Shown: in pieces, positions 16,370 to 24,110 of the stretch
Position numbering within the stretch: position 1 is the first letter of the stretch
Layout of the letters: every line of letters starts with the position of its first letter
Source of the DNA: an uncultured Oscillospiraceae bacterium
Lineage (GTDB): Bacteria; Bacillota; Clostridia; Oscillospirales; Oscillospiraceae
Reading direction: 5' to 3'
Assembly: GCA_934572325.1 (NCBI GenBank)
Contig: CAKTKT010000003.1
Location: 1-60,802 of the forward strand
DNA length: 60,802 nucleotides
Translations under genes and position numbers: made by a program
The notes under the pieces: model-generated
Seen by the model: only the letters and a program-made list of their open reading frames with translations
Told to the model about the DNA's origin: nothing
The model's database searches: none

Positions 16370-17776
16370 ATGGAAAAACGTTACGGTCTGCCGACAGCCA
16401 TTGCAATGGTCATCGGTATAGTGATTGGCTCCGGCGTTTTCATCAAGGGCGGAAAGGTGCTCTCTCTCGCGGGCGGCGACATGGGCAGGGCTGTGCTCGT
16501 GGTGGCTGTCGTCGGGCTGATGTGCATCATCTGCTCTCTCGTGTTCGCCGAGCTCGGCGCGCGCTATGAAAAGGTCAACGGCGTTGTGGACTACGCCGAG
16601 GTCGCCCTCGGTCCGAACTACGCCTACTACGTCGGCTGGTTCACCACGACGATATATTACCCCTCGCTCGCCGCGACGCTGGCGTTCTTTGCGGCGGTGT
16701 TCGCCTGCCCGCTGTTCGGCGTAAAGGCGCTGGACTTCTCCACCGGCGTCATAAGCATGGAGGCGATAGGTCTCGGCGCGGGCTTTCTCATGATCGGCTA
16801 CGGCATCAACTCGCTCAGCCCCAAGCTCGCGGGCAGGCTTCAGGTGTCGATGACCGTTATAAAGCTCATCCCGCTCGTCCTCATGGGCGTTGTGGGCACG
16901 ATCGTGGGGCTGACAAACGGCAGCACGGAGGCGGTGCTCGCCGAGGGGGCGAGAGCGTCCGCAGAGGCGGGCGGCGGCTTTTCCGGCATATTCGCGGGCG
17001 TGACGGCGTTCGCGTTCGCGTATGAGGGCTGGATAATCGCAACGTCGATAAACTCCGAGCTGCGCGACGCGAAGCGCAATCTCCCTCTCGCGCTCATCAT
17101 CGGCGCGTTCACCTGCGCGGTGATATACTGCCTGTATATATTCTCCATGAGCTCCGTCGGCAGCATAGAGACCATCATCGGCACTTGGCCCCTTGGAGAG
17201 ACCCTGCCGCGCATCGCGTTCTCCAACATCTTCGGCAGCACCGTGGGCACGATTGTGTACGTTTTCGTGTGCATCGCGTGTCTGGGCACGATGAACGGGC
17301 TCATCATGGGCTCGTGCCGCGGGATGTACGCCATCTCCGCGCGCGGCATGGGTCCGCGTCCGGAGTTCTACGGCGACATAGACGCGCAGAACGGCTTCGT
17401 CATGAAGTCGAGCATGGTGGGGCTTATACTCGGCGGGTTCTGGTATGCGTGGATAACGATACTGTGGATGCGCGGACCGGACTTCTTCGGCGGCGTGCAC
17501 GAGTGTATGTGGATCGGCTGGGAGCCGGACGAGATTAGCATTATCAACCTCTACGCCATGTATATCCCCATGTTCATCGCGCTTATGGCAAAGGGCAAGG
17601 ATCTCGGCTTTGTCAAGCGCTATCTCATGCCGGGGCTGGGCGTGGCGTGCTGCCTTTTTATGGTGTACTGCTGCTGGGTCGGCAAGGGGTATCAGCAGGT
17701 GTGCGGCTATCTGATCTTCTTTGCGCTCGTCATGCTCATCGGGTATCTGCTGAAGGGCAGGATAAAAAAGGAATAA
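16370..17776 (+). CDS. APC-family amino acid permease
   Basis: The 468-residue protein has about 12 membrane helices. It has the N-terminal APC signature (IAMVIGIVIGSGVFIKGG) that shapes the substrate site in helix 1. AFAYEGWIIATSINSELRDAKRNLPLA follows, the usual helix 6-loop region. Transported amino acid is unknown. A threonine dehydratase gene converges from the other side, which makes threonine or serine uptake a guess only. Expression is set by a consensus promoter with a palindromic operator. Confidence 0.9.
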   Translation: MEKRYGLPTAIAMVIGIVIGSGVFIKGGKVLSLAGGDMGRAVLVVAVVGLMCIICSLVFAELGARYEKVNGVVDYAEVALGPNYAYYVGWFTTTIYYPSLAATLAFFAAVFACPLFGVKALDFSTGVISMEAIGLGAGFLMIGYGINSLSPKLAGRLQVSMTVIKLIPLVLMGVVGTIVGLTNGSTEAVLAEGARASAEAGGGFSGIFAGVTAFAFAYEGWIIATSINSELRDAKRNLPLALIIGAFTCAVIYCLYIFSMSSVGSIETIIGTWPLGETLPRIAFSNIFGSTVGTIVYVFVCIACLGTMNGLIMGSCRGMYAISARGMGPRPEFYGDIDAQNGFVMKSSMVGLILGGFWYAWITILWMRGPDFFGGVHECMWIGWEPDEISIINLYAMYIPMFIALMAKGKDLGFVKRYLMPGLGVACCLFMVYCCWVGKGYQQVCGYLIFFALVMLIGYLLKGRIKKE

Positions 17777-17786
17777 AAAAATCAAG

Positions 17787-17818
17787 CCGGACGCTTCAAG
17801 CGAAGCGTCCGGTCTTTT
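17787..17818. terminator. Bidirectional terminator between permease and threonine dehydratase
   Basis: CCGGACGCTTC pairs with GAAGCGTCCGG around AAGC. It is followed by TCTTTTCG on the plus strand, and an A/T-rich stretch precedes it for minus-strand termination. Confidence 0.8.
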
Positions 17819-17836
17819 CGTTATTCGGGGCTTTCT

Positions 17837-19045
17837 TTACCGCTCATGCACCTTGTAGCCCTGCGCGCGCAGCGCGCCCAGCACGCTCTTGCCGTGCTCG
17901 CTGCCCGCGACCTCGCACGCGATGTGCACCGTCGTCTCGTTGGGGTTGAGATCGAGACTGAGCTTGTCATGCTCGACGGTGAGGATGTTGGCGCGCGAGG
18001 CGGCGATAACGTCCAGCATCCGCGCGAGACTGCCTGGGCGGTCAAGGAGCGTGACGGTGAACTTTATGCGCCTGTGGCGCGCGACAAGCCCCTGCTCGAT
18101 GATGCACTGGATGAAGCTGACGTCGATGTTGCCGCCGGAGAGCACGCACACGACGTTTTTCCCCGCCGCGTCTATCCTCCCGTTGAGCACTGCCGCCAGC
18201 GGCGTCGCGCCCGCCGGCTCGACGATCTGCTTTGAGCGCTCCATAAGCTGCAATATCGCGTCGGAGATCTCAAGATCGGACACGGTCACAACGCCGTCCG
18301 CCCAGCGGCGGATAAGCTCGACCGTCATGTCGCCCGGCGCTTTCACGGCGATGCCGTCGGCAATGGTGGCGGCGCTGTCGGTGGTGACGAGCCGCCCCGC
18401 CTTTAAGCTGCGGGCGATAGCGTCCGCGCCCTCCGCCTGCACGCCGTATACCTTCACCTCGGGCTTGAGCTGCCTTGCCGCCGCCGCAACGCCCGCGAGA
18501 AGCCCGCCGCCGCCCGCCGGAACGATGATAACGTCCGTCTCGGGAAGCTGCTCGAGTATCTCCAACGCGAGCGTGCCCTGACCGGTCATGACCTCGACGT
18601 CGTTATACGGGTGCAGAAACCTCGCGCCCTCGTCGCGGCAGATGCGGCACGCCTCGGCGTAAGCGTCGTCATAGCAGCTCCCCGCGAGCACAACGCGCGC
18701 GCCGTAGCCCTCCGTCGCCTGCACCTTCGCTATCGGCGCGGTCTCAGGCATGACGATGGTGGCGGGGATGGAGAACATCTTCGCCGCGTATGCCACGCCC
18801 TGCGCGTGGTTGCCCGCGGACGACGCCACGACGGGGCGGCGCTCGCCGCGCGCGACCATGGAGGCGAGCTTGTTGCTCGCGCCGCGCAGCTTAAAAGCGC
18901 CGGTTTTCTGACGGTTTTCGCACTTGAGGAAGATCTCTGCGCCGGTCATGGCGGAGAACGTCGCGGAGTGCTCAAGCTCCGTGCGGTGAATTATCGGCGC
19001 GATGCGCTCCGCCGCGAGTTGAAATTCATTCAGTGAAATGTCCAT
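17837..19045 (-). CDS. ilvA: Threonine ammonia-lyase
   Basis: This PLP enzyme deaminates threonine (and serine) to 2-oxobutyrate and ammonia. The 402-residue protein has the PLP lysine in KTGAFKLRGA near residue 50, the glycine loop VPAGGGGLLAG, and ASSAGNHAQGVA. A C-terminal ACT domain (about 325-402) suggests effector control. The size matches the ACT-bearing catabolic/biosynthetic family; ilvA versus tdcB cannot be settled. ATG 19045 has GGAGGG upstream; the open frame runs 22 codons further without a site. It lies 22 bp behind glgB. Confidence 0.9.
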   Translation of the reverse strand: MDISLNEFQLAAERIAPIIHRTELEHSATFSAMTGAEIFLKCENRQKTGAFKLRGASNKLASMVARGERRPVVASSAGNHAQGVAYAAKMFSIPATIVMPETAPIAKVQATEGYGARVVLAGSCYDDAYAEACRICRDEGARFLHPYNDVEVMTGQGTLALEILEQLPETDVIIVPAGGGGLLAGVAAAARQLKPEVKVYGVQAEGADAIARSLKAGRLVTTDSAATIADGIAVKAPGDMTVELIRRWADGVVTVSDLEISDAILQLMERSKQIVEPAGATPLAAVLNGRIDAAGKNVVCVLSGGNIDVSFIQCIIEQGLVARHRRIKFTVTLLDRPGSLARMLDVIAASRANILTVEHDKLSLDLNPNETTVHIACEVAGSEHGKSVLGALRAQGYKVHER

Positions 19046-19067
19046 ATACAGCCCTCCAAAGATCTTC

Positions 19068-20981
19068 TTACGCCTTGTCCGCCCGCGGCAGCTCCACGAT
19101 GATGGATTCAAACGGACGCAGGTCGTAGCTTATGCTGTATTCCCGCCCGTCGCACTCGCCGCGCTGCGCCGTGAGGGGCGGAATGTCGCCGCGCTCGTCC
19201 GGCCCGCCCGCGCCGGGGAGACTGTCATACGTGCTGAACACGCGCTTATAGAGCCCCGCCTCCGGCACGCCGCAGCGGTAGCCGTTATATTGCAGCGGCG
19301 AGAACGAGCACACCACCAGCACCGCCCCGTCGTAATTCCACGGGTTGCGGCGGATAAAGCTGATGATATTGCGGTCGGAGTCCGTGCTGTTGACCCACTC
19401 GAACGTCGCGGGATCCTTCGAGTCGCAGTGCAGACAGGGGTACATCTTATATATGCCTATGAGATTGCGCACGCATTGCAGCACATCCCTGTGCCCGAAA
19501 TCGCTTGCGAGCGCCCAGTTTATCTCGCGGTTCTCGTCCCACTCCCGATCCTCGGCGAACTCCTGCCCCATGAAGAGGAGCTTCTTCCCCGGGTGCGTGA
19601 ACTGAAAGGCGTAGAGGCTTTTGAGCGTGGAAAACTGCTGCTCAATGCCGCCGGGGGCTTTGGTGAGCATCGGGTGCTTGAGGTGGACGACCTCGTCGTG
19701 GCTCAGCACGAGCACGTAATTTTCCGTGAAGGCGTAGTCCGCCGTGTGCGTGAGCTTGCCGTGCAGCCAGTGGCGGTATATGGGATCCTCCTCGATGTAT
19801 TTGAGCGTGTCGTTCATCCAGCCCATGTTCCACTTGAACTCGAACCCCAGCCCGCCGTCCTCGACGCTCGCCGTCACGCCGGGGAGAATGGACGAATCCT
19901 CGGCGATGAGGTACGCGCCCGTTCTGCCCGTCACGGCGGAGTTTAGCTGGCGCAGAAACGCCGTGCTCTCCAGATTTTCGGATCCGCCGAATTTGTTCGG
20001 ACGCCACTGCCCGCGCCCGAAGCTCGTATACAGCATCGCGGCGACAGCGTCCACGCGCAGCGCGTCGATGTGAAATTCCCGTACCCAGTAGAAGGCGTTG
20101 GATATGAGAAAGCTCCTGACCTCGCCCTTGCTGTGGTCGAAAGCCTTCGTTCCCCATTCGGGGTATTCCGCGAGCAGCGGGTCGGCGGATTCGTACAGCG
20201 CCGTTCCGTCGAAGCTCTCCAGCCCGAAGCTGTCCTTGGGGAAGTGCGCCGGTACCCAGTCGAGTATGACGCCGATGCCGTGAGTGTGCATCGTGTCCAC
20301 AAAATAGCGGAAGTCGTTCGGCGTGCCGTAGCGCGCGGTCGGGCAGAAGTACCCCGTCACCTGATAGCCCCATGAGCCGTCGAACGGGTATTCGCAGATG
20401 CCAATAAGCTCCACGTGCGTGTAGCCCATGAAGCCGAGGTATTCCGCCAGCTCGTCGGCAAGGCGGCGGTAGTTGAGATAGCCGTCGGGGTTGCGGGAGT
20501 AGTCCTTCTTCCACGAGCCGAGGTGTACCTCGTATATTGCCATGGGCTTTTCAAGGACGCTCGCGCGCGCGAACGAGGCGCGCGTGTCCGCGTCGTGCCA
20601 GACATAGCCGTTGAGCGGGCACACGATCGAGCCGCTCGCCGGACGAAGCTCCGAGCGGAAGGCAAAGGGGTCGGACTTATAGCGCTTTATCCCGTCCGCG
20701 CCGACAATAACGTAGCGGTATACGTCGCCCGCGCGCACGCCGGGGATAAAGACCTCCCACATCCCCGCCTCGCTCAGGTGCATCTGCCCCGCGCCCTCGT
20801 CCCATCCGGTGACGGAGGTTATCACGCTCACGCTCTTTGCGCCCGGCGCCCACAGGCAGAAGCGCACGCCCGTTTTCCCGCCCTCGCGGCGGATATGCGC
20901 GCCGAGCTTTTTATAGCAGGAGTAGCCTTTGCCGAGGCGGAATCTTTCGCCGTCGCGCACGGTGAAGCAAGTGTTGTCCAT
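19068..20981 (-). CDS. glgB: 1,4-alpha-glucan branching enzyme
   Basis: GlgB introduces alpha-1,6 branches into glycogen. The 637-residue protein has an N-terminal CBM48 domain, then a GH13 barrel. Nucleophile aspartate is in IDALRVDAVAAMLY, acid/base glutamate in YLIAEDSS, and the transition-state residues in VLSHDEVVH. A C-terminal all-beta domain follows. Its start (20981) has AAAGGAGAGG upstream. No other glycogen gene is nearby. Unusually, it appears to share a transcript with the threonine dehydratase gene. Confidence 0.95.
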   Translation of the reverse strand: MDNTCFTVRDGERFRLGKGYSCYKKLGAHIRREGGKTGVRFCLWAPGAKSVSVITSVTGWDEGAGQMHLSEAGMWEVFIPGVRAGDVYRYVIVGADGIKRYKSDPFAFRSELRPASGSIVCPLNGYVWHDADTRASFARASVLEKPMAIYEVHLGSWKKDYSRNPDGYLNYRRLADELAEYLGFMGYTHVELIGICEYPFDGSWGYQVTGYFCPTARYGTPNDFRYFVDTMHTHGIGVILDWVPAHFPKDSFGLESFDGTALYESADPLLAEYPEWGTKAFDHSKGEVRSFLISNAFYWVREFHIDALRVDAVAAMLYTSFGRGQWRPNKFGGSENLESTAFLRQLNSAVTGRTGAYLIAEDSSILPGVTASVEDGGLGFEFKWNMGWMNDTLKYIEEDPIYRHWLHGKLTHTADYAFTENYVLVLSHDEVVHLKHPMLTKAPGGIEQQFSTLKSLYAFQFTHPGKKLLFMGQEFAEDREWDENREINWALASDFGHRDVLQCVRNLIGIYKMYPCLHCDSKDPATFEWVNSTDSDRNIISFIRRNPWNYDGAVLVVCSFSPLQYNGYRCGVPEAGLYKRVFSTYDSLPGAGGPDERGDIPPLTAQRGECDGREYSISYDLRPFESIIVELPRADKA

Positions 20982-21174
20982 AGTCCTCTCCTTTCTCTTG
21001 CAGCGCCCTATCGTATAGATTTATCCCAGTATACCACGGTTTGCGCGCGGATAAAAGAGGGAAGTTTACGCCGCCCTAGTTTGTCTTTTGACAGACCAAC
21101 TTCACAATTTGTTCGTGCAACATTCAAAAAACGTCCGATTTATTCTCATAATCTCCTTAAAAATTCTTGTTATC

Positions 21175-21206
21175 ATATGACCATGCTGAACAAGAGAACA
21201 GCATGA
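21175..21206. other. Short hairpin in the glgB to 21259 gap
   Basis: CATGCTG and CAGCATG pair around AACAAGAGAA. The rest of 20982-21258 is AT-rich promoter DNA for the divergent genes; I see no other feature. Confidence 0.3.
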
Positions 21207-21258
21207 AAGCACAGGAAGTAAGAAAGAAAAAGGAAACACTCTGAAAGGAGAACAGACA

Positions 21259-21522
21259 ATGAAAAAATACATGACTGAAAACGAGGCTTATAAGCTGGCT
21301 GTGAACGAGCTGGGGCTGAACGATGAGAGCACATATCTGCTCTCCGCCGCGTGGAACGGCGAATACGTCGAGCTTGAGCTGTGGACGGAGTGGCTGCGCT
21401 ACGACTGCTGGGTCGATATGACACGCGGGGAGCTTGCGGGCGTGGACTGCGAGCCGTCCGACGGGGAGGAGCTGGAGTCAGCGCTCACCGCGCAGGCGCG
21501 TGACGACGGCAGCGCCGCGTAA
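21259..21522 (+). CDS. Small acidic protein of unknown function
   Basis: The 87-residue, acidic, tryptophan-rich protein starts MKKYMTENEAYKLAVNELGL. It has no signal peptide and no membrane segment. The middle (VELELWTEWLRYDCWVDMTRGELAGVD) faintly recalls PepSY-type strands (…VDxxTGEVxGVD), but I would not assign the family. AAAGGAG precedes the ATG by 9 nt. It stands alone between its own promoter region and a strong terminator. Confidence 0.7.
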   Translation: MKKYMTENEAYKLAVNELGLNDESTYLLSAAWNGEYVELELWTEWLRYDCWVDMTRGELAGVDCEPSDGEELESALTAQARDDGSAA

Positions 21523-21537
21523 GCGAATATAATTCAA

Positions 21538-21583
21538 AATCCCGATATGCGCAGATCCGCGTCTGCGCGTATCGGGATTTTTT
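21538..21583 (+). terminator. Intrinsic terminator after the 87-residue gene
   Basis: AATCCCGATA-GCGCAGA pairs with TCTGCGC-TATCGGGATT and is followed by T6. Confidence 0.9.
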
Positions 21584-21597
21584 CGCTTTTAATGGCT

Positions 21598-21625
21598 TTG
21601 CGGGTGAACGGATCTGCGGTATAAT
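21598..21625 (+). promoter_or_regulatory. Possible promoter of the merR-type gene
   Basis: TATAAT is at 21620-21625, with a weak TTGCGG (21598-21603) 16 bp upstream. The leader would be about 100 nt. Confidence 0.45.
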
Positions 21626-21663
21626 CAAGACACAAGCTATATGCGCCAAAAAATTTTTATTGT

Positions 21664-21679
21664 TACCCTGCGTAGGGTA
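21664..21679. promoter_or_regulatory. Palindrome in the merR leader
   Basis: TACCCT and AGGGTA flank GCGT. It is a likely operator for the MerR-type protein encoded downstream. Confidence 0.5.
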
Positions 21680-21734
21680 TTGCTCGTGACGCTGCGTAAT
21701 GCGCTATCATAGGCGGCGAAGGAGGGAAAGCGCT

Positions 21735-22472
21735 ATGTCAAAATATACGACCGGCGAGCTGGCAAAGCTCTGCGGCGTGACCGTGCGGACGGTGCAGTAT
21801 TATGACACGCGGGGCATACTCGTCCCCAGTGAGCTGTCCGAGGGCGGTCGCCGCCTGTATTCCGAGAACGACCTGAAGCGGATGCGGATCATCTGCTTCC
21901 TGCGCGGTCTTGGCATATCCATCAGCAGCATAAGCGAGCTTATGACCGAGGAGGAGGATCCGGAGGGCGTCATATCCGCGCTCATCGCCGCACAGGAGCG
22001 CACGCTGCGCGCCGAGCTTGACGAGCGGCAAAAAAAGCTCAATATGCTTGACGATGTGCGCCGCGAGCTGAAAAACGTACCCGGCTTCTCAGTATACTCC
22101 ATAGCCGACATAGCCTATGCAATGGAAAATAAGAACAAAATGAAAAGGCTGCACGCGGTGCTGCTTGTCACAGGCATACCCGTCAGCGTGCTGCAATGGG
22201 CGGGCATAATACTCTGGATACTGCGCGGCGTATGGCAGCTTTTCGCCGCATGGGCGGCTGTCGCCGCGGTATACGCCGTGTGGGTCAGCCGGTACTATTT
22301 CAAAAGAGTCGCCTATATCTGCCCGCAGTGCCACACGGTGTTCAAGCCCGCGCTGCGCGAGGCGTTCTGGGCGCGGCACACGCCCACGCTCAGAAAGCTC
22401 ACCTGCACCTGCTGCGGGCACAACGGCTTCTGCGTGGAGACCTATTGCAGCGAAGAGAGCGAAAAGCAGTAG
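21735..22472 (+). CDS. Membrane-anchored MerR-family regulator with zinc ribbon
   Basis: This is a 245-residue protein. The N-terminal MerR winged helix reads KYTTGELAKLCGVTVRTVQYYDTRGILVPSE, and the EGGRRLYSENDLKRM wing and a dimerisation helix follow. After residue 140 there are two hydrophobic helices (LHAVLLVTGIPVSVLQWAGI and VWQLFAAWAAVAAVYAVW). A C-terminal zinc ribbon follows with CPQC and CTCC pairs. ATG 21735 has GGAGGG upstream. The effector is unknown. A palindrome in its own leader suggests autoregulation. Confidence 0.85.
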   Translation: MSKYTTGELAKLCGVTVRTVQYYDTRGILVPSELSEGGRRLYSENDLKRMRIICFLRGLGISISSISELMTEEEDPEGVISALIAAQERTLRAELDERQKKLNMLDDVRRELKNVPGFSVYSIADIAYAMENKNKMKRLHAVLLVTGIPVSVLQWAGIILWILRGVWQLFAAWAAVAAVYAVWVSRYYFKRVAYICPQCHTVFKPALREAFWARHTPTLRKLTCTCCGHNGFCVETYCSEESEKQ

Positions 22473-22537
22473 CGCACCCGCGCGTGCAGGGCAACCGCAC
22501 AAAGGGCGGAGCGGTAAACGAAGCAGGGAAAAAGCAT

Positions 22538-22566
22538 CAGGCAGCAGTCGCCGCGACTGCTGCCTG
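22538..22566. terminator. Bidirectional terminator
   Basis: CAGGCAGCAGTCG pairs with CGACTGCTGCCTG around 3 nt, between the convergent merR-type and ribbon-helix-helix genes. Confidence 0.65.
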
Positions 22567-22582
22567 AATTGCTGTTCGATGG

Positions 22583-22750
22583 TCACAGCTCAATTTTGCC
22601 ATGCTCCTTTTCAAATGCGGCGATCCTTTTCTTTATAAGCTGTTCAAGCTCTTTGTTCTTTGTCCGCCCCTCGTATTCGGCGACATAGCCGAGCTTATCC
22701 AGAAGCTCCTGCTCCACGCGCAGCGTATATCTGCTCAAACGGTCTTTCAT
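22583..22750 (-). CDS. Ribbon-helix-helix (Arc-like) DNA-binding protein
   Basis: The 55-residue protein reads MKDRLSRYTLRVEQELLDKL, then a helix-turn-helix segment (AEYEGRTKNKELEQLIKKRIAAFEKEH). This is the beta-strand plus two helices of Arc/MetJ-type repressors. ATG 22750 has GAAGGAGG 4-5 nt upstream, so the longer frame to 22780 is not used. It is divergent from a 54-residue gene. Such small pairs are typical of mobile-element or antitoxin regulators, but no toxin is evident. Confidence 0.8.
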   Translation of the reverse strand: MKDRLSRYTLRVEQELLDKLGYVAEYEGRTKNKELEQLIKKRIAAFEKEHGKIEL

Positions 22751-22773
22751 TTTGCCTCCTTCATGACGAAGTA

Positions 22774-22802
22774 TTGACAAAATAATAGCGTCGTATTATG
22801 AT
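22774..22802 (+). promoter_or_regulatory. Promoter of the 54-residue gene
   Basis: A perfect TTGACA (22774-22779) and TATGAT (22797-22802) are 17 bp apart. They lie in the 97-bp region divergent from the ribbon-helix-helix gene, which may repress it. Confidence 0.8.
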
Positions 22803-22847
22803 TAAAGGAGCGAATGACGCAGTTTTGACGCAAAAGGAGCTGATATT

Positions 22848-23012
22848 ATGGATTACCGAAAGACATATTATATGCTTTTTAACGCTATAACTGATGCACT
22901 GGAAAAAATCAGCCGAGATGAAGTCGCAGAGAGCAGGGAGATTCTGATACGGGTTCAGCAGGCAACCGAAGAATACTATATCGAATTTGGCGGTGACAGC
23001 TATATTGAATAA
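22848..23012 (+). CDS. Small helical protein, unknown
   Basis: The 54-residue protein starts MDYRKTYYMLFNAITDALEK and ends GGDSYIE. It is predicted to be a helical hairpin. It resembles the small hypothetical proteins common in clostridial phages and conjugative elements (recollection, not a search). AAAAGGAG lies 8 nt before the ATG, and a consensus promoter and terminator frame it, so the gene is real despite its size. Confidence 0.7.
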   Translation: MDYRKTYYMLFNAITDALEKISRDEVAESREILIRVQQATEEYYIEFGGDSYIE

Positions 23013-23015
23013 AAA

Positions 23016-23050
23016 ATGCGCCCTTTTGACGGTCAGACAAAAGGGCGCAT
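23016..23050. terminator. Bidirectional terminator
   Basis: ATGCGCCCTTTTG pairs with CAAAAGGGCGCAT. A6 precedes it, serving the minus-strand tetR gene, and it ends the plus-strand small gene. Confidence 0.8.
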
Positions 23051-23056
23051 ATACTT

Positions 23057-23689
23057 TCACAGCGCGGCGCGCTGCTCGGGGGTCATGCGGTATTCGCTCT
23101 TGACGTGGTAGGCGATCTCGGCGTACTGTCGGGCGTGCTCGCGCAGGGAGAAGTTGCCGTTCTGACTGCACCAGACGTAAAGCTCGTGCACGATGAGGTC
23201 AGTCGCGATCTTCGAGAGCAGCTCCGGCTCCTCCTCGGTCTCGATTATGCCCGCCTTGGCGCAGTTTCTGGCGAGCGTGGCAAAGAGATCGTCGAGCGAG
23301 TGCACCGCCGCGCGTATACCCTCCGGCGACTCGAACTGCATGATGAACAGCGTGCTCGTCAGCTCGGGTCCGAAGTCGAGCGCGATGGTGATGAAGCGCT
23401 CAAAAAGCTGCCATATGCGCTCAAAGTCGTTCTCGGCGTTGGCAAACTTTATGAAGCCCTCGTCGTCGGTGTGGCGCGGCTTCGACACGACATAGTCGAG
23501 TATGGCGCGCTTGCCGTTGTAAACGGAATAGAACACTGAGCGCGAAACGCCGCAGTGCTCGCATATCTCGTTGACGCTGACGTTTTTGTACCCGCGCGCC
23601 TTGAACAGCTCGATCGCGCCGTGGGCTATGCCCTCCCTGAGATCCGCCAACTCAATGCCCCTTTCGTTTTGTACTGCTTCAAGAGACAT
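23057..23689 (-). CDS. TetR-family regulator
   Basis: The 210-residue regulator has an N-terminal helix-turn-helix: IAHGAIELFKARGYKNVSVNEICEHCGVSRSVFYSVYNGKRAILDYV (shown in parts: RGYKNVSVNEICEHCGVSR). A helical ligand domain follows. The start is ATG 23689; an in-frame TTG at 23716 is an alternative. TTGACT and TAAAAT at 23684-23716 form a 17-bp-spaced promoter-like pair, but it overlaps the start codon, so I do not rely on it. Target and ligand are unknown. Confidence 0.85.
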   Translation of the reverse strand: MSLEAVQNERGIELADLREGIAHGAIELFKARGYKNVSVNEICEHCGVSRSVFYSVYNGKRAILDYVVSKPRHTDDEGFIKFANAENDFERIWQLFERFITIALDFGPELTSTLFIMQFESPEGIRAAVHSLDDLFATLARNCAKAGIIETEEEPELLSKIATDLIVHELYVWCSQNGNFSLREHARQYAEIAYHVKSEYRMTPEQRAAL

Positions 23690-23842
23690 TTTATGAGATT
23701 TGTCCGAAAAAGTCAACCGCTTTCAAAACTTGTTTTCAAAACATTTGCAGCTTTTTTGTGAGTTGTGACAAAGCTAGTGTTAACTTGTTGACTAAGTGCG
23801 GCTGATTTATTACCATTAGCACGGTATAGGTATAATTTCAGC

Positions 23843-24110
23843 ATACCCTCGGTTGACAAGAGCACACACGCCTGACAGCGAGTCTTTCCGGCGCTTTTTC
23901 TTGATGGGTTACGACACATCTGCGTCTCAAAAGCCAAAAATCACTCGAAAATACATCGCTGTCAGGTGCGAGCAGTTTTGCCGGAGCAGAAATGCGTTCA
24001 GGCAATGAAAAGCCCGCAGGCAATACTTTGTGTATTGGCAAGGGCTTTGAAGCAGCATGGGCGTATTTCCGCCCGTCAAAACCGTGTGTGTCCTTGTCAA
24101 CCGAGGGTAT
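23843..24110. mobile_element. 268-bp terminal-inverted-repeat element (second family)
   Basis: Left end ATACCCTCGGTTGACAAG continues AGCACACACG; the right end is its complement with two differences, giving 28-bp terminal repeats (26 match). Inside are CCTGACAGCGA and TCGCTGTCAGG arms (23871-23881 and 23956-23966). There is also a hairpin at 24011-24046 whose core (GCAGG-AATACTTTGTGTATT) also occurs in the 239-bp element. It has no credible gene. The right end abuts the stop codon of the GntR gene. I see no clear target duplication. It fills most of the 23690-24109 gap. Confidence 0.75.

Noticed and set aside
23684..23716. TTGACT/TAAAAT promoter for tetR
   Set aside because: The -10 box overlaps the chosen start codon, so it cannot serve that start.
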